This document shows, in pieces, positions 43,626-52,978 of a stretch of DNA of 64,000 nucleotides. Below the pieces are notes generated by a model. The model did not search any database and had not been told where the DNA came from. It was given only the letters and a program-made list of their open reading frames with translations. This DNA is from Chitinophaga silvisoli (GTDB lineage: Bacteria; Bacteroidota; Bacteroidia; Chitinophagales; Chitinophagaceae): the NCBI RefSeq assembly GCF_003412465.1, contig NZ_QTJV01000001.1, positions 1,302,001 through 1,366,000 on the forward strand, written 5' to 3'. A program made the translations under genes and the position numbers. Within the stretch, counting starts at the first letter, position 1; each line of letters opens with the position of its first letter.

Positions 43626-46088
43626 TCAGAATGAAATGGTGGCTTCAATACCTGCAGTAGTAGTGGCTGGCAGGTTAAACAAATCGAGACCCGTGGTATT
43701 GCCCTGGTCGAGCAGGGGCTGGGCCGGATCCACTCCCTTATAAGGAGTCCATATCAGCACGTTGCGGACAAAACCTGTTAGTTTAAACTCGTTCACATAT
43801 CCCTTGAATTTCCGTTTCATGGAAAGAGATACATTATTTAACCGCAAATAGTCTGCACGCTGTATATAATTTTCAGCTACCGGAGCCTGGGGTGTACTCT
43901 CTGCTTTTCGCTGGATAGCAGAGCTGGCGGATCGCCCGTAATAATCAAGCATAGCTGCGGTACCATTCCATCTTTCGCCTCCGTTTTTCCACTGCCAGGT
44001 CACACCCAGTTCAAGTGATTTGTAAGAGAGGTAATGGGAAATTGCCAGCCAGAATTTAGGATTAGGGTTACCAATCACTTTCAGCTCCGGATCTACCATT
44101 GGCTGACCATTTGCATCTGTCACAATCTGGTGATTGGCATCGCGTACATAAGCACTGCCCACTATCACATTGGATGGAGCCCCTGATACAAGCGCCGTAT
44201 GCACCTCCCTGAGCCCTGCGGTAGGTGTGTAATTAAAGCCGTTCTCTACAGAGGTAATAGCATGTTTATTGGTTGAAAATGAAACCCTGGTATTAAATTT
44301 CCCCTCTCTATCAAATACACGGATATCATTGTGCGTAAATGTTATATCCAGTCCCTTATTCATATGACTGGCCATATTCTTTAAGATGATTGTATTGTCG
44401 CTGATAACAGGAACTACATCATGAAGGGTCTGCCGATTGAAGTAAGAGAAGCTTAGATTAAACCCACTATAATTTAAAAACAATTCAAGATCCCATTCCT
44501 TGTGATGAATGGGTTGTAAGCCAGTGTAATTATTCACCTCATTTATGGGAAGAAAGCCCGGAAGCGTTGTCAGCGTATAGTTCAGCAGATTAAGAGCTGC
44601 CTGAGACTGTTGGATAGGAAGTTCGCTGTTGAACTGGCTGTAATGGGAACTGAGGCTAATTGAAAGTGTACTATGGTACCTGATATACACATCCTTCGTC
44701 AGGGCCAGTGCTCCTCCGGGTAACCAGAATGCCTTTTTGCGGCTGGTATTGGAGAAATATCCCTTATTATTCAGGTGGAGGAAGATATTCCATGGTGATA
44801 AATCAAATTGGTAATGGAGCGCCAGATTTGGCTCATGGGTTTTCCTGCTGTATTTATACTCCGGAGGCATATGCAGATACCGGAGATGTGTATGCAGATT
44901 TGAATAATTATAATTCAGCTCAAGGGATGAAGTCATTTTATTGTCTAATAACCGGGGCATCGAATAACTTAGATTCCCCCTCGCCAGCAGGCGATCGTCT
45001 TCCTGTTGTCTTTGCACAAGGCTCCCTCCAGGGAATCCCGTTGTTCCCGCTGCATATGCTTCCGTACTATTGGTCTCATCGCCCTGGTAGGTGGTAATAA
45101 TACTATAGATAACCCTGCCTGGCTTATTTTCAATTTTAATATTTGCATTCCGGGAGTGCCGGCGATAACCGTTTTCATGATCCTGGAGCAGGAAGAGCGG
45201 GTTGTCAGCATCATTGCTGTAACTGCGCTGGGTATTGCCAATCATTGTACCCTGTGCATTCTGAAAACTCACGGGCGTAAGCAGGGAATATTGGTACACC
45301 CTGTTTAAGAAACCGTTCCTGTTACTATAGTCAAAACGATCAGATACATTATCATAATTGAAGACAATACGCAGGTCTTTTTTCTGGTGTGCCAGCTCCA
45401 CCCCTAATTTTTGCTCCCGGTTATTATTAGGTCTGATAATACTTTTATCATATTCCTGCCCGACTTTTAGTACCAGCGACCAGGGATTTCCAGTCAGTGG
45501 CAGGTAGGTCGTCTTTAGTAAAAAGTCATTACTGAGACTCATTCCCGTTCTTAAGATCCCATTATTATATGCCTTTGCTATTTTCCCGTTTCCGCTTCCT
45601 TTAGCTACTAGCTGGCCATTGTGGTCATAAGGATAATTGCTACCGTCATATTCCAGCGTGGAGATGGCAGGCCCATAACTGAAAAGGGTACCCGTCTCAG
45701 GTCCCATGTACTGATTGTTTATACCCTGCGCGTATTCCTGTTGCAGGCGTGGTTGCCGGTTGGCCCAATTAAGAGATGCCAGGGTGGCGTAAGTCCCGGT
45801 AAATGATAATGTCTTTACGTAATTCTGCAGAACGAATTCGTTGCCTACAACTGCAATTCTCTTTGTAGAAAATGGATACCTCAAATCCCCTTCCACCCGC
45901 TTCACATCCCTATTCGCACTGCTCTGTGGCAAAATAAACACCCTCCTCGAAGTATCCGCCTTCTTTACCAGTCTGATATAATCCTCGTTCGTCTGGGCGG
46001 TTGATAAAACAGGTAAAAACAGCAAGAGTAAAAAATATCTCAAGGTATTCAGTTTGGAGTTATGATGCTCAAAAAAACAGAATTGCAT
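43626..46088 (-). CDS. SusC-type outer-membrane beta-barrel without plug domain
   Basis: An 820-residue outer-membrane barrel. After a signal region (RYFLLLLFLPVLSTAQ) there is a linker of about 100 residues and then amphipathic strands to the end. The C-terminal third is clearly SusC-like: YIQRADYLRLNNVSLSMKRK, TGFVRNVLIWTPYKGVDPAQ, and a final TTTAGIEATISF ending in Phe. None of the plug signatures (QGRVAGV, IRGxNS, PLYVIDG, YGSRxANGV) is present; they occur instead in the next gene, whose ATG lies 4 bases after this stop. The start is uncertain: a -7-like TACATTTA overlaps ATG 46088, so an in-frame TTG at 46043 is possible. Confidence 0.88.
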   Translation of the reverse strand: MQFCFFEHHNSKLNTLRYFLLLLFLPVLSTAQTNEDYIRLVKKADTSRRVFILPQSSANRDVKRVEGDLRYPFSTKRIAVVGNEFVLQNYVKTLSFTGTYATLASLNWANRQPRLQQEYAQGINNQYMGPETGTLFSYGPAISTLEYDGSNYPYDHNGQLVAKGSGNGKIAKAYNNGILRTGMSLSNDFLLKTTYLPLTGNPWSLVLKVGQEYDKSIIRPNNNREQKLGVELAHQKKDLRIVFNYDNVSDRFDYSNRNGFLNRVYQYSLLTPVSFQNAQGTMIGNTQRSYSNDADNPLFLLQDHENGYRRHSRNANIKIENKPGRVIYSIITTYQGDETNSTEAYAAGTTGFPGGSLVQRQQEDDRLLARGNLSYSMPRLLDNKMTSSLELNYNYSNLHTHLRYLHMPPEYKYSRKTHEPNLALHYQFDLSPWNIFLHLNNKGYFSNTSRKKAFWLPGGALALTKDVYIRYHSTLSISLSSHYSQFNSELPIQQSQAALNLLNYTLTTLPGFLPINEVNNYTGLQPIHHKEWDLELFLNYSGFNLSFSYFNRQTLHDVVPVISDNTIILKNMASHMNKGLDITFTHNDIRVFDREGKFNTRVSFSTNKHAITSVENGFNYTPTAGLREVHTALVSGAPSNVIVGSAYVRDANHQIVTDANGQPMVDPELKVIGNPNPKFWLAISHYLSYKSLELGVTWQWKNGGERWNGTAAMLDYYGRSASSAIQRKAESTPQAPVAENYIQRADYLRLNNVSLSMKRKFKGYVNEFKLTGFVRNVLIWTPYKGVDPAQPLLDQGNTTGLDLFNLPATTTAGIEATISF

Positions 46089-46134
46089 AAATGTAGAAAA
46101 AAATATTTCTGTACCTTTTCAAATACCCATAAAA

Positions 46135-46163
46135 AAACTGCCTGTCGTAAAGACAGGCAGTTT
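46135..46163 (-). terminator. Terminator of the 533-residue secreted protein gene
   Basis: Arms AAACTGCCTGTC (46135-46146) and GACAGGCAGTTT (46152-46163), 5-base loop. On the minus strand it is followed by a T-run. It separates the gene at 46189 from the barrel gene downstream. Confidence 0.9.
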
Positions 46164-46188
46164 AACTCAAGTTGGGCATTGATTATGA

Positions 46189-47790
46189 TCAGGGCTGCAA
46201 CCACACGACTCTTACACCTCTGTGATCTGTATTCTTATCCATTTTCAGGGTAATAAACCTACCCTTATCGGCATCATAGTCTGATACACCCATCACCAGG
46301 GGATGGCCGTCATCATCTTTATTTATATTCAAACCAAACAGCGGGGCATATTCAGGCAGTTCATTATTGCCATCACATATATAATAGTAACCATCTGTAT
46401 CCCGCACGCTGTGGAAAGCAAGTGCTTTTCCCTTGGCCGCCTTCTTCATGTTCTCATCTGTATTATTCATGGTCACATACACCCTGTCCTTATACTGGAA
46501 GCAGGCATAGCCCCTGTATTGCTCTCCCTTAATCAGCGGTTGGGCACTCCGGGACACCCTCTCTGTATTGAAGGCTGAGATCTCCCAGTTACGCAGCTCA
46601 GCATGTCTTGGAATCACACAGGTATATTGTGGCTGTCCATTCTGGTCAAATGATCCTACCGCCAGCCAGTCCTTGATACAATACACATAGGAGGCTGAAT
46701 TAAGCGGTTTAACCTGTTTGCGGGTCAGTTCTTCATATACGATAGAAAAGCCGCCATCGCTGTGTAAAAATACGTTCTGTGGCATACCGGTGTAGTTCCT
46801 GCCGGCAAGCGCCTGCGTTTTTTCATTGGCCTTCGCCGGATAAATATCGATTTCCTGATCAGGTGTTTCGCGGGTAGGATCTACAAAGCCACAGATCCCG
46901 GCATACTTCTCCTCATCCCCGGCTTCTGCATGTGCATAACCGATAAACAAGATCTTCCTGGTAACCGGGTTATATTTCACCAGGCCACTATCGATCACTT
47001 TTTTAACGCCAATATTCAGTTTGCTGAGGGTCAGTGTATCAGTAGTTTTGCTCAGGGTTGCCATGATCAGCTGACCTTTTTTATCACCTACCTCAGTCTG
47101 GTTATAAATATGTGCAAAGAGACATACCTTTTCATCGCCCAGCACAACCATATCCAGGTAATTGATATTTTTATAGCGCGCATCACTGTTAGCGTAATAA
47201 ACCCTTGAAATTTCCTTATGAGCACCGGTATACCAGATCACTTCCAGGTTGCCGCTTACAGAACGATCATTGTTGTGTAGTACCACCAGCGCATAGTTTT
47301 CACTGTTTGGATCCTTGCGTACAAAGAAAGAAGTCACAGGTTCATACTGGGTAATAAACGGCTGTGCAAAGTAAGCATAGCGATTCGTCGTCGATAGTTT
47401 CTCATCTCTCTTGATATTTCCTGTTTTGCCATCGATGACGATGCGGTATAATACAGGTTGCCTGGATTCCACCTCTGAGATAAACAAGGTAATATCATTG
47501 TTGGATTCGAACACCGCATTTACACAACTGCCAAGGAGGGTACCAAAGTTGGTGCTCAGGTGAGTCTGTGCTTTCGGTTTATTGTCCTCATCATAGATAT
47601 CTACATATAAGCCATCCCTGGAAGTAATTTGCAGGAAAACAGTCGACCCGTTTTTCATGTGTAAAATACGGGCATAGCCAGCTACCGGTTCTTTGAAAAG
47701 AGGGCTCTGTGCTACGGTAGTGAGTTGTGCAAATGCTGTAACAGCACCCTGCAGTATTACGAACAGCGTAATCAGGAAAGATTTCTTCAT
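46189..47790 (-). CDS. Secreted protein of unknown function (533 residues)
   Basis: I do not recognise the family with certainty. A signal peptide (MKKSFLITLFVILQGAVTA, cleavage near AFAQ) leads into a beta-rich sequence with repeated segments of the kind seen in beta-propellers, for example GYARILHMKNGSTVFLQITS, PVLYRIVIDGKTGNIKRDEK and FSIVYEELTRKQVKPLNSAS. It has no lipobox and no membrane anchor. It stands between two terminators, so it is transcribed alone. A long beta-propeller-like secreted protein is the safest description. Confidence 0.75.
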   Translation of the reverse strand: MKKSFLITLFVILQGAVTAFAQLTTVAQSPLFKEPVAGYARILHMKNGSTVFLQITSRDGLYVDIYDEDNKPKAQTHLSTNFGTLLGSCVNAVFESNNDITLFISEVESRQPVLYRIVIDGKTGNIKRDEKLSTTNRYAYFAQPFITQYEPVTSFFVRKDPNSENYALVVLHNNDRSVSGNLEVIWYTGAHKEISRVYYANSDARYKNINYLDMVVLGDEKVCLFAHIYNQTEVGDKKGQLIMATLSKTTDTLTLSKLNIGVKKVIDSGLVKYNPVTRKILFIGYAHAEAGDEEKYAGICGFVDPTRETPDQEIDIYPAKANEKTQALAGRNYTGMPQNVFLHSDGGFSIVYEELTRKQVKPLNSASYVYCIKDWLAVGSFDQNGQPQYTCVIPRHAELRNWEISAFNTERVSRSAQPLIKGEQYRGYACFQYKDRVYVTMNNTDENMKKAAKGKALAFHSVRDTDGYYYICDGNNELPEYAPLFGLNINKDDDGHPLVMGVSDYDADKGRFITLKMDKNTDHRGVRVVWLQP

Positions 47791-47866
47791 TGTTTCATAG
47801 GTATATGACAGGGCAAAGATAGATAGTTTTATTTAATATGTATGGGTTTGATTTTGGATAAAACAA

Positions 47867-47895
47867 AAACGCTTCTACGTGAAGCAGAAGCGTTT
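47867..47895 (-). terminator. Terminator of the 855-residue glycosidase-like gene
   Basis: Arms AAACGCTTCT (47867-47876) and AGAAGCGTTT (47886-47895), 9-base loop, with TTTTG following on the minus strand. Confidence 0.85.
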
Positions 47896-47904
47896 CTAAA
47901 AGAC

Positions 47905-50472
47905 TTACTGTACAAGGATTTCGTCGGTAAACAACCAGGAGGTAGACCCAACGAAGAGATATCCCTCCGGTATTGCCCCGAAGGCTTTTCCGGTAACCCG
48001 CACATACCGCGCATTTCCCTTCACAGGAATGCTAAATTGTTGCAAATAAGGTTCTCCACGTACGTTCTTATTATTATAGACTTTACCGGCAAGTTTAAAA
48101 TTTTTCCCGTCTTTGGAAGTATATACCCTTACTTCTTTGGGCAGGAAAATTCCGCTGTTAGGATCACAAAGAAAACTGGCTGTGACCCTCTTTATCGGAG
48201 TAGCATTTCCCATATCTACTGTAGCATCCAGGTCTTTGCCGCTGAATCCCAGCCATTTACCACACTTGAAAGCAGTGGTACCCATTGTGCCATCGGTCAG
48301 TGTGCTGTCGCCAGCCGCTGCATACTGAGGCGCATAGGCTTGCGCAATGGTAACCTTCTTACCCAAAGCCAGGTTCACAGGTACAAAGATCCCGGAGCCT
48401 GCTATCTGCCTGCCATGGTCAAAAATACCAGCTGAAATATTGCCTGCCACATGAACAGGAAAAGGTTTTGTATATAAAGTTGACTGTGCATCCGGCAACT
48501 TGTTCTCAGCATACCTGATCTCTTTATTGGAATTTGTATTGATCTGAACAGTGGCAGTACGATCCCCATTAATTTTATAGGTAATCACCGGATCTGGACT
48601 TGCCGTCAGCAAGTCGAACCAGGCAGTGCCCTGATTAATCAGTTCCAGGGAAAGGATAGCATTGGTGGAAGAGGCCGGGGCCTGAAACGTAAAGTTATAT
48701 TCCTCCCACTCAGGTGTCAGCGTATAAGTATGATCCTGCTCCATCGCATCGATGGCAATACGGAAGGTAGGCATGTGTTCCTGTGCCTTAGCTTTAGCCA
48801 TGATAGATACGGTATAGCTGTTTCCCTTTGTCATCACCATTGGTATCAGCCTTATTTTGTTACCTCCGCTATCCACAGGAGTAATCAGCCGCATACTGAA
48901 CATGCCTTCTACATGCTCACGCGGATCTGCAAAGAATGAAGCGCCTATATCCGCCTTGCGATTACTGGTACTTGTTACATTGCTGCCAATCGGTAAGCCA
49001 GGGCTTACAATCTTTTCAAAGCCTGGATTCAGGATCATATTATCCGCGGGGATTGCAGATGCTGCATTTGCACGAATGAGATATACCCGGGTGCCATAGG
49101 CATCAATGATGTCATGTAATACGCCATTCTCCAATGTCACTTCCCTGTTTTCAAACCAGCACTCTGCAGTGGCGCGCTGTTGAAGTCCTGTTGTAAGCGT
49201 ATATACTTTGGGTTTATTCTCATTATTCACAGCTATCAACAATGTATTTCCCTGATAACTGAATGCCTTTGTAAGGATCTTCGGATCATCTGCATGGATT
49301 GCCGGTGCAGGATCTGGTGATAATAGGAAAGAGCTCATCTGTGCTGTCTCCACTGCCACATTACTGGCTGCAGACCAGGCAGACACTGATTGTGGATTCA
49401 GATTGCCGGGTGCATGTACATAATATTGAATACCCCTGGCACCACCAATCAATCCCATGTAGGTCATCAACCGGATCTCAGCACCTGTAGGTTCCCTGTT
49501 CCACATTTCCTGCCCACCAAATGCCTGGGGCACCAGCCATACAGACTTCTCATACTGATATGCTTTTGCATACTGTGTCAGGTCATCCATTACTTTATCC
49601 GCAGGTCCCGGGATAGGGTAGGGGTCAGTCATCGCTATATCCATCGTATTCCTGAAATCATTTGCTTTCTGTGGCATCATAAATACAATAGAGACAGGAT
49701 GATAGGGATCCAGCTCACGGATCAGCCGGTAAGCCGCTTCCAGTACAGCCGGTGGACGACCCTGTCCATCTGGTTCGTCATTGATATAATAAGATAATAA
49801 TGCAGGATGATCTTTGAATGCCAGCACTTCATTTTTCAAAATAGCAAGTTTTTCTTCATCCGTTTTATCCAGCCCCTTGTCGCCATTGTGCCCGCTGCCC
49901 ACAAGCGAGTTTACACCATACTGCACCTTTACACCTACCTGTGCACAACGATCCATATATCGCCTGCGTTCGGCCATTCCTTCGGGCAGGTTATCCTGGT
50001 ATACACCGATCATATTGAAGCCATGCGTTACTTCCCTTTCAGGCAGGTCGCCGGCAGGACCGCAATAAAATCCAAAGGGGAAAAAGGGCAATCCATCGGC
50101 AATCAGTCCGCCTGTCAGCTGGTCTATCTGTACTGCATTTGCCTTTGGTGCCAGTTTAATAATATTAATGTCACCTTGCTGAACAGTTGTAGTTCCTTTT
50201 TCCAATACATAGTGCAATGAACTGGTACCAACAGGTAATGCCTGCAGGCTGAATTGAGTAGAAAGCCGCTGCCCTTCTGTTTTAGCAACCGACACCAGTT
50301 TTTCCGAACGAAGTGATAAATTCAGTTTGTAATTGCCCTGATCAGGCAAGATGCAGATGATACTGCCCTCTTTTTCAGTGAGATAATAATTATACCTGTT
50401 AAAAACTTTGACCTGTGCATGTAATACCACCCCCCATATGCATAGGAGTGCACTCAGCATGACTTTTTTCAT
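47905..50472 (-). CDS. Secreted glycoside hydrolase-like protein with carbohydrate-binding modules
   Basis: An 855-residue exported protein (signal to about LHAQ). Residues about 115-380 look like a TIM barrel of a glycoside hydrolase (GLPFFPFGFYCGPAGD, ALLSYYINDEPDGQG, IAMTDPYPI, GARGIQYYVHAPG); the DEPD element is a likely acid/base site. Next come a C-terminal beta domain, a CBM4/9-like domain (MILNPGFEKI, then GNSYTVSIMAKAKAQEHMPT), a chitobiase-like domain (ITYKINGDRTATVQINTNSN) and an F5/8 type C discoidin-like domain (VNLALGKKVTIAQAYAP, then RVTASFLCDPNSGIFLPKEV). I cannot name the GH family. It is divergent from the SH3-like gene. Confidence 0.82.
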   Translation of the reverse strand: MKKVMLSALLCIWGVVLHAQVKVFNRYNYYLTEKEGSIICILPDQGNYKLNLSLRSEKLVSVAKTEGQRLSTQFSLQALPVGTSSLHYVLEKGTTTVQQGDINIIKLAPKANAVQIDQLTGGLIADGLPFFPFGFYCGPAGDLPEREVTHGFNMIGVYQDNLPEGMAERRRYMDRCAQVGVKVQYGVNSLVGSGHNGDKGLDKTDEEKLAILKNEVLAFKDHPALLSYYINDEPDGQGRPPAVLEAAYRLIRELDPYHPVSIVFMMPQKANDFRNTMDIAMTDPYPIPGPADKVMDDLTQYAKAYQYEKSVWLVPQAFGGQEMWNREPTGAEIRLMTYMGLIGGARGIQYYVHAPGNLNPQSVSAWSAASNVAVETAQMSSFLLSPDPAPAIHADDPKILTKAFSYQGNTLLIAVNNENKPKVYTLTTGLQQRATAECWFENREVTLENGVLHDIIDAYGTRVYLIRANAASAIPADNMILNPGFEKIVSPGLPIGSNVTSTSNRKADIGASFFADPREHVEGMFSMRLITPVDSGGNKIRLIPMVMTKGNSYTVSIMAKAKAQEHMPTFRIAIDAMEQDHTYTLTPEWEEYNFTFQAPASSTNAILSLELINQGTAWFDLLTASPDPVITYKINGDRTATVQINTNSNKEIRYAENKLPDAQSTLYTKPFPVHVAGNISAGIFDHGRQIAGSGIFVPVNLALGKKVTIAQAYAPQYAAAGDSTLTDGTMGTTAFKCGKWLGFSGKDLDATVDMGNATPIKRVTASFLCDPNSGIFLPKEVRVYTSKDGKNFKLAGKVYNNKNVRGEPYLQQFSIPVKGNARYVRVTGKAFGAIPEGYLFVGSTSWLFTDEILVQ

Positions 50473-50530
50473 TGAGACCTGTTTTAATATTGTATAGGTA
50501 AAGTATAAAAAAGATGATGATAAAAATATA

Positions 50531-50538
50531 TATTTTTG
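50531..50538 (+). promoter_or_regulatory. -7 promoter element of the SH3-like gene
   Basis: TATTTTTG (TAnnTTTG), 8 bases before ATG 50547; again an almost leaderless arrangement. Confidence 0.5.
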
Positions 50539-50546
50539 CTCCCCAT

Positions 50547-51386
50547 ATGAAACAGATCATCCTTACCTCATTATTGCTGGTTGCCATAGTGCCCGCTGTT
50601 GCGCAGACAGCTGACAGACTGGAATATCCCCTCTGGCCGCTGGAAAAAGGCACTTCGCTCTCCGTATATGCTGATAAAGCCTACATTCGTAGCTCTCCAT
50701 CGGTAAAGGGATCGATAGTAGATTCTTTGTTGCCCGGTAGCCAGGTAATAGTAGATGAGGTGATCACCGCTGCACCGCTGACCATGAAAGGCCTGACAGC
50801 GGCCTGGCTGAAAACGCATTACACAACTGGTAATAAAGAAGTGAAAGGATATGTCTGGGTAGGCCTGCTGGCACTGAATGCAATTACAAAAGACGGTACT
50901 ACTTTCATATATGGATTAGAGAAAAGAACGGTTTTATCTGAAACCGGGGAAACGCTAACCGTACGTATTAAAGCCCTGGATAAAGACCATCGCATACTGG
51001 ATATGAAAGAATGGACAGTGCCCGGTGGTGAAAATGCAAGAAGCAGCGAAAGTAAACTGCTGGGAGAAATGGGACTGGACAGCGTAAAGGAAATTTTCCG
51101 TGTCAATTTCAGCGGCGATGCCTGTGGCTTGCCCACTGATTACTACTACTTTGGCTGGAATGGCAGTCAGCTACTGCCCCTGCCTGGCAAAACCAATACC
51201 TTCGATGCCGGTGCTTTCGCCTATACTGAAACCCTGATCTTTCCGAAAGAAGTAGGCGGCCAGCCTGGCAAGGTCCTGAAGCTCATAGTAACAGAGGAGT
51301 ATGGTGAAGATGGAGAAACGGTAGAAAACAAAACTGTAAAAAAAGAAGTTTACACCTGGGATGGCAATAAAGCCACTAAACAATAA
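50547..51386 (+). CDS. Secreted protein with SH3-like domain
   Basis: A 279-residue exported protein (signal MKQIILTSLLLVAIVPAVAQ). The N-terminal part (about 30-115) resembles a bacterial SH3 domain (YADKAYIRSSPSVKGSIVDS, then LLPGSQVIVDEV, then VKGYVWVGLLAL). The C-terminal part is of unknown fold (RTVLSETGETLTVRIKALDK, later NFSGDACGLPTDYYYFGWNG). Such SH3 domains often bind peptidoglycan or act in protein-protein contacts. ATG 50547 is chosen because it gives the signal peptide and fits the -7 element. Confidence 0.82.
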   Translation: MKQIILTSLLLVAIVPAVAQTADRLEYPLWPLEKGTSLSVYADKAYIRSSPSVKGSIVDSLLPGSQVIVDEVITAAPLTMKGLTAAWLKTHYTTGNKEVKGYVWVGLLALNAITKDGTTFIYGLEKRTVLSETGETLTVRIKALDKDHRILDMKEWTVPGGENARSSESKLLGEMGLDSVKEIFRVNFSGDACGLPTDYYYFGWNGSQLLPLPGKTNTFDAGAFAYTETLIFPKEVGGQPGKVLKLIVTEEYGEDGETVENKTVKKEVYTWDGNKATKQ

Positions 51387-51540
51387 TAATCGTCATTTTT
51401 ACGACTATTCGTCAATCTGTAAAAATTAACGAAATATCGTAAATAATATTTTCCTTCAAAAATACTAACAAGCTTAATTTCAGTATCTTATATACTGGAA
51501 TGACCTTTGTTTGCTTTTTTTCGTGATCAATTAAATTCTC

Positions 51541-52902
51541 ATGAAGCAAGGCAACATGATGGTAGAATTTCTCTTATCGCTCAGTAGCGATATTGCCCTG
51601 ATTCGTGACAAAGACGATTTTCTCAGGGTATTGCGTGAGCGCTTAAGAGAAGTCATCCATTTCAATGACATCGTCATCAATATCTTTGATGAAGATGGTA
51701 AGTCCCTGGTACCATATCTTTATTACTCGGAAGGCCGGCGTAAAAACCATCCTGCATTCCAACGCAGTGGACACAGCAAACTTGGTGGCGACCAGATCTT
51801 TGAAGCCGTTATGGCAGCAGAACAGCCACAGGTATTTAATGTAAGAAAACTCCTGAAGGTGAAAAATCACCCAGCCTACATTCCGTTATTCCGGGAAACG
51901 GGGATCGTGGAATTCTCAGGTATTCGCCTTCGCACCGCCACACACGAAATCGGGTGTCTCTTTCTCTTTTCCGAACAGACAGGCACCTTTCCGGAGCCGG
52001 TTTTACAACTCATTAAAGGCGTTTCCCACCAGCTTTCCATCGTCCTGGCAAACATGCTTGCCAATGACCGCATAGCCAGCCAGCTGAAAGAAATCGAAAT
52101 TTACCGTCAAAGACTGGAGAATAAACATCCAGTTCGGAAAAAAGAAATTGCACAGGCAGATCTGGTAGGCAACAGCCGGGAAATGCAACAGGTTTTTCGC
52201 CTTATTTCACAGGTAGCTCCGGCAGACAGCACAGTGCTCATCCTCGGCGAAACCGGCACTGGCAAAGAACTTGTATCGAAGGCAATTCACAATCACTCTA
52301 CCCGCAGAGATAAATTACTGGTAAAAGTAAACTGTGCCGCGCTACCCGTAAACCTTATAGAAAGTGAATTGTTCGGGCATGAAAAAGGAGCCTTTACCGG
52401 TGCAAGTGAAAGACGGATCGGCAAGTTTGAAATGGCCCACGGCGGCACCTTACTCTTAGATGAAATTGGAGAGCTGCCGCTGGAACTGCAGGCCAAATTA
52501 TTGCGAGTACTCCAGGAGAGAGAAATAGAACGGATTGGTGGTAAAAGCCCTGTCCGCATTGATGTGCGCATCATCGCGGCCACGAACCGTGACCTGAAGA
52601 AAGAGGTGGAAGCCGGCCGTTTCAGAAGGGACCTCTTTTACCGCCTGAATGTATTTCCAATCGTACTACCTCCCTTACGGGAAAGAAAGGATGAAATTCC
52701 CGAGCTGGCAGAGTATTTCTTACAGCGATACGCTGGAAAAGCCGGTAAATCGGCCATGCGCCTGGCTGATGGGGTGAAAGAAGAAATGATGGCCTATCAC
52801 TGGCCGGGCAACGTAAGGGAACTGGAGCACCTGATAGAACGCAGCGTTTTGCTGTCCAGGGGTACGGTGATCGAAGAGTCCTTTATCAGAAAAAGCCATT
52901 AA
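51541..52902 (+). CDS. Sigma-54 activator (GAF + AAA+), no C-terminal Fis domain visible
   Basis: A 453-residue bacterial enhancer-binding protein. An N-terminal GAF domain (FLRVLRERLREVIHFNDIVI, FSGIRLRTATHEIGCLFLFS) is followed by the AAA+ domain: Walker A GETGTGKE, the sigma-54 contact loop ELFGHEKGAFTGA, Walker B TLLLDEIGELP, arginine fingers in FRRDLFYRL and WPGNVRELEHL. The protein stops at VIEESFIRKSH, just after the AAA+ lid, without the Fis-type helix-turn-helix that normally follows. It would activate sigma-54 promoters, perhaps from solution or through a partner. A separate HTH protein is encoded 76 bases downstream. Confidence 0.9.
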   Translation: MKQGNMMVEFLLSLSSDIALIRDKDDFLRVLRERLREVIHFNDIVINIFDEDGKSLVPYLYYSEGRRKNHPAFQRSGHSKLGGDQIFEAVMAAEQPQVFNVRKLLKVKNHPAYIPLFRETGIVEFSGIRLRTATHEIGCLFLFSEQTGTFPEPVLQLIKGVSHQLSIVLANMLANDRIASQLKEIEIYRQRLENKHPVRKKEIAQADLVGNSREMQQVFRLISQVAPADSTVLILGETGTGKELVSKAIHNHSTRRDKLLVKVNCAALPVNLIESELFGHEKGAFTGASERRIGKFEMAHGGTLLLDEIGELPLELQAKLLRVLQEREIERIGGKSPVRIDVRIIAATNRDLKKEVEAGRFRRDLFYRLNVFPIVLPPLRERKDEIPELAEYFLQRYAGKAGKSAMRLADGVKEEMMAYHWPGNVRELEHLIERSVLLSRGTVIEESFIRKSH

Positions 52903-52978
52903 ACAGCCAACAAAAGAACGTGTTTTTACAAACAACCATTTCCTGATTCAACCGACCTTTGTTTAGTTCGCAACCCAC

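Noticed and set aside
51480..51540. Sigma-54 (-24/-12) promoter before the activator gene
   Set aside because: TGG and TGC elements are present but not at the required 10-base spacing; the GACCTTTG element is a better explanation.
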